From a virus: a stretch of DNA of 35,677 bases. The position numbers and the translations under genes are program-made. The notes under the pieces were generated by a model, which searched no databases, was not told the DNA's origin, and saw nothing but the letters and a program-made list of their open reading frames with translations. The stretch lies in the IMG/VR virus record IMGVR_UViG_3300028800_000054, positions 1 to 35,677 of that record; one strand, 5' to 3'. Within the stretch, counting starts at the first letter, position 1; each line of letters opens with the position of its first letter. Shown piece by piece: positions 34,881 to 35,677 of this stretch.

Positions 34881-35677
34881 GTGACGATTGAAGATTATGA
34901 TATTGTCGGAAGTTATAATAACCAACGAGTAAGCAGCATTGATGCTGAACGCTCTGTCAATCTATTTGAATATATCGATCCCCTTGGCAAAAAACCAAAA
35001 GCTCTCATTAATACATCCGGCCTTATCAATAGCGGCCTTATTTTCCCTGGCGCTTCCGGTGGTTTCCGCGCAGAATTTGTCTTCAATGATATTCAATATG
35101 CTGTCATTGGAAACAAGTTTTATAGTGTGAATCTCTCCAATAACGTGTCATTGCTTGGCACATTAACCACAGCGGTGGGTTATGTTGGCGTCGATGCCAA
35201 TACCTTCCAGATCATTATTGTGGATGGGAATGACGGCTATATCTGGGACACGATAGGCAATAGTTTTGCCACCATTACTGATCCCTCGTTTCCAGCTGAT
35301 CCCATTGATGTTTGCTATTTGGATGGTTTTTTTGTAGTCGCAAGTGGCGGCACAAAAAACTTTCAATTAAGTTCATTCAATCAAGGCTTGGTGTGGGGAC
35401 CTGACAATACGGGCACGGCTAGCACTTTCACCATGGGTGCAGGCGTATCAGATATTGTCATTACCTATGCAGCCGGTGGCGCAATTGCCAATTATCAAGT
35501 TGGAACGCCAATAGTATTTTCAGGTGGTGGCTTACCAGCGGAATTAGTCGCAGGGACAACTTATTATGTGGTGGCGATCGTTAATCCCACTACCATTCGG
35601 GTCTCAGCCGTACAAGGCGGTACACCGATCACATCCGTTGCTGGCGGTAGCGGAAGCCTCACCAACAATGGTCAGTT
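34881..35677 (+). CDS. P22 gp10-like tail/DNA-stabilisation protein, N-terminal part (joins 1-1178)
   Basis: The start is a GTG one base after the stop of the gp4-like gene; the ATG two bases earlier runs straight into a stop. The N-terminus YNNQRVSSIDAERSVNLFEY and NTSGLINSGLIFPGAS is typical of P22 gp10-type hub proteins, which have a long beta-rich body. The coding sequence continues past the window end into the identical bases at the left end. Residues 105-230 show repeated beta strands. Confidence 0.7.
   Translation, partial: MTIEDYDIVGSYNNQRVSSIDAERSVNLFEYIDPLGKKPKALINTSGLINSGLIFPGASGGFRAEFVFNDIQYAVIGNKFYSVNLSNNVSLLGTLTTAVGYVGVDANTFQIIIVDGNDGYIWDTIGNSFATITDPSFPADPIDVCYLDGFFVVASGGTKNFQLSSFNQGLVWGPDNTGTASTFTMGAGVSDIVITYAAGGAIANYQVGTPIVFSGGGLPAELVAGTTYYVVAIVNPTTIRVSAVQGGTPITSVAGGSGSLTNNGQ
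35551..35677. repeat. Right copy of 127-bp terminal direct repeat
   Basis: This is identical to bases 1-127. It lies in the middle of the gp10-like gene, in the inserted beta module. A true packaged terminal repeat normally lies between genes or at a pac/cos-type site near terS, not inside a tail gene, supporting an assembly origin. Confidence 0.9.

Noticed and set aside
1-35677. Integrase, attP at tRNA, CRISPR array, DGR or insertion sequence
   Set aside because: No recombinase, reverse transcriptase or transposase text, no spaced repeat array and no template/variable repeat pair was found by eye.

Overview
The window is an essentially complete genome of a short-tailed, P22-like bacteriophage (podovirus, Caudoviricetes). 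The first and last 127 bases are identical, and one long tail gene (34881 to the right end, continued at 1-1178) reads in frame across that junction. The sequence is therefore a circular assembly with about 35,550 unique bases, not a piece of a bacterial chromosome. Portal, scaffold, coat, gp4-like and gp10-like genes occur in P22 order. There is no tape-measure gene, and I see no integrase, DNA polymerase, RNA polymerase, reverse transcriptase or transposase. Shine-Dalgarno sites of the AAGGAG type and a consensus TTATCCACA DnaA box fit a Gram-negative, probably gammaproteobacterial host. The host genus cannot be named from the sequence.

Layout. Late rightward module, 25.2 kb through the junction to 9.5 kb: small terminase, an NrdR-like zinc ribbon, large terminase, small genes, a DUF2829 (Tad2-like) protein, portal, scaffold, coat, gp4-like and gp10-like tail proteins, three ejection-type proteins, then a fibre and adhesin cluster that ends at a strong terminator. 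Leftward early module, about 20.9 down to 10.35 kb: two ribbon-helix-helix (RHH) proteins, a Sak4-like ATPase, an ssDNA-binding protein with an SSB-like tail, a 400-base gene-free stretch with a candidate structured RNA, a tandem DUF2829 protein, an envelope group (SPFH/Band-7 lipoprotein, two-TM protein, exported protein), many small Cys-rich proteins, and a cytosine methyltransferase with a second conserved reading frame inside it. At 9.8-10.36 kb a rightward RHH plus two-TM gene pair lies under a promoter containing an operator-like inverted repeat.

Rightward early module, 21.18-22.68 kb: an O-like replication initiator with iterons, a DnaA box and a purine-rich tract inside its coding sequence (a lambda-style origin), small genes and a VRR-NUC nuclease, closed by an intrinsic terminator. 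The lysis region follows (T4-type lysozyme, holin-like protein), interrupted on the minus strand by two tRNA-Thr genes and small Cys-rich or RHH genes.

How it works together. Replication appears to rely on the host replisome recruited to the origin in the O-like gene. The ATPase, ssDNA-binding protein and VRR nuclease form a recombination or repair set. Packaging is probably headful, as in P22. The methyltransferase, the two Tad2-like proteins and the envelope proteins are the likely host-interaction and counter-defence arm. The most unusual items are the dual-frame methyltransferase locus, the candidate switch-like RNA at 18.26-18.54 kb, the envelope/SPFH group, and the large number of CxxC mini-proteins.
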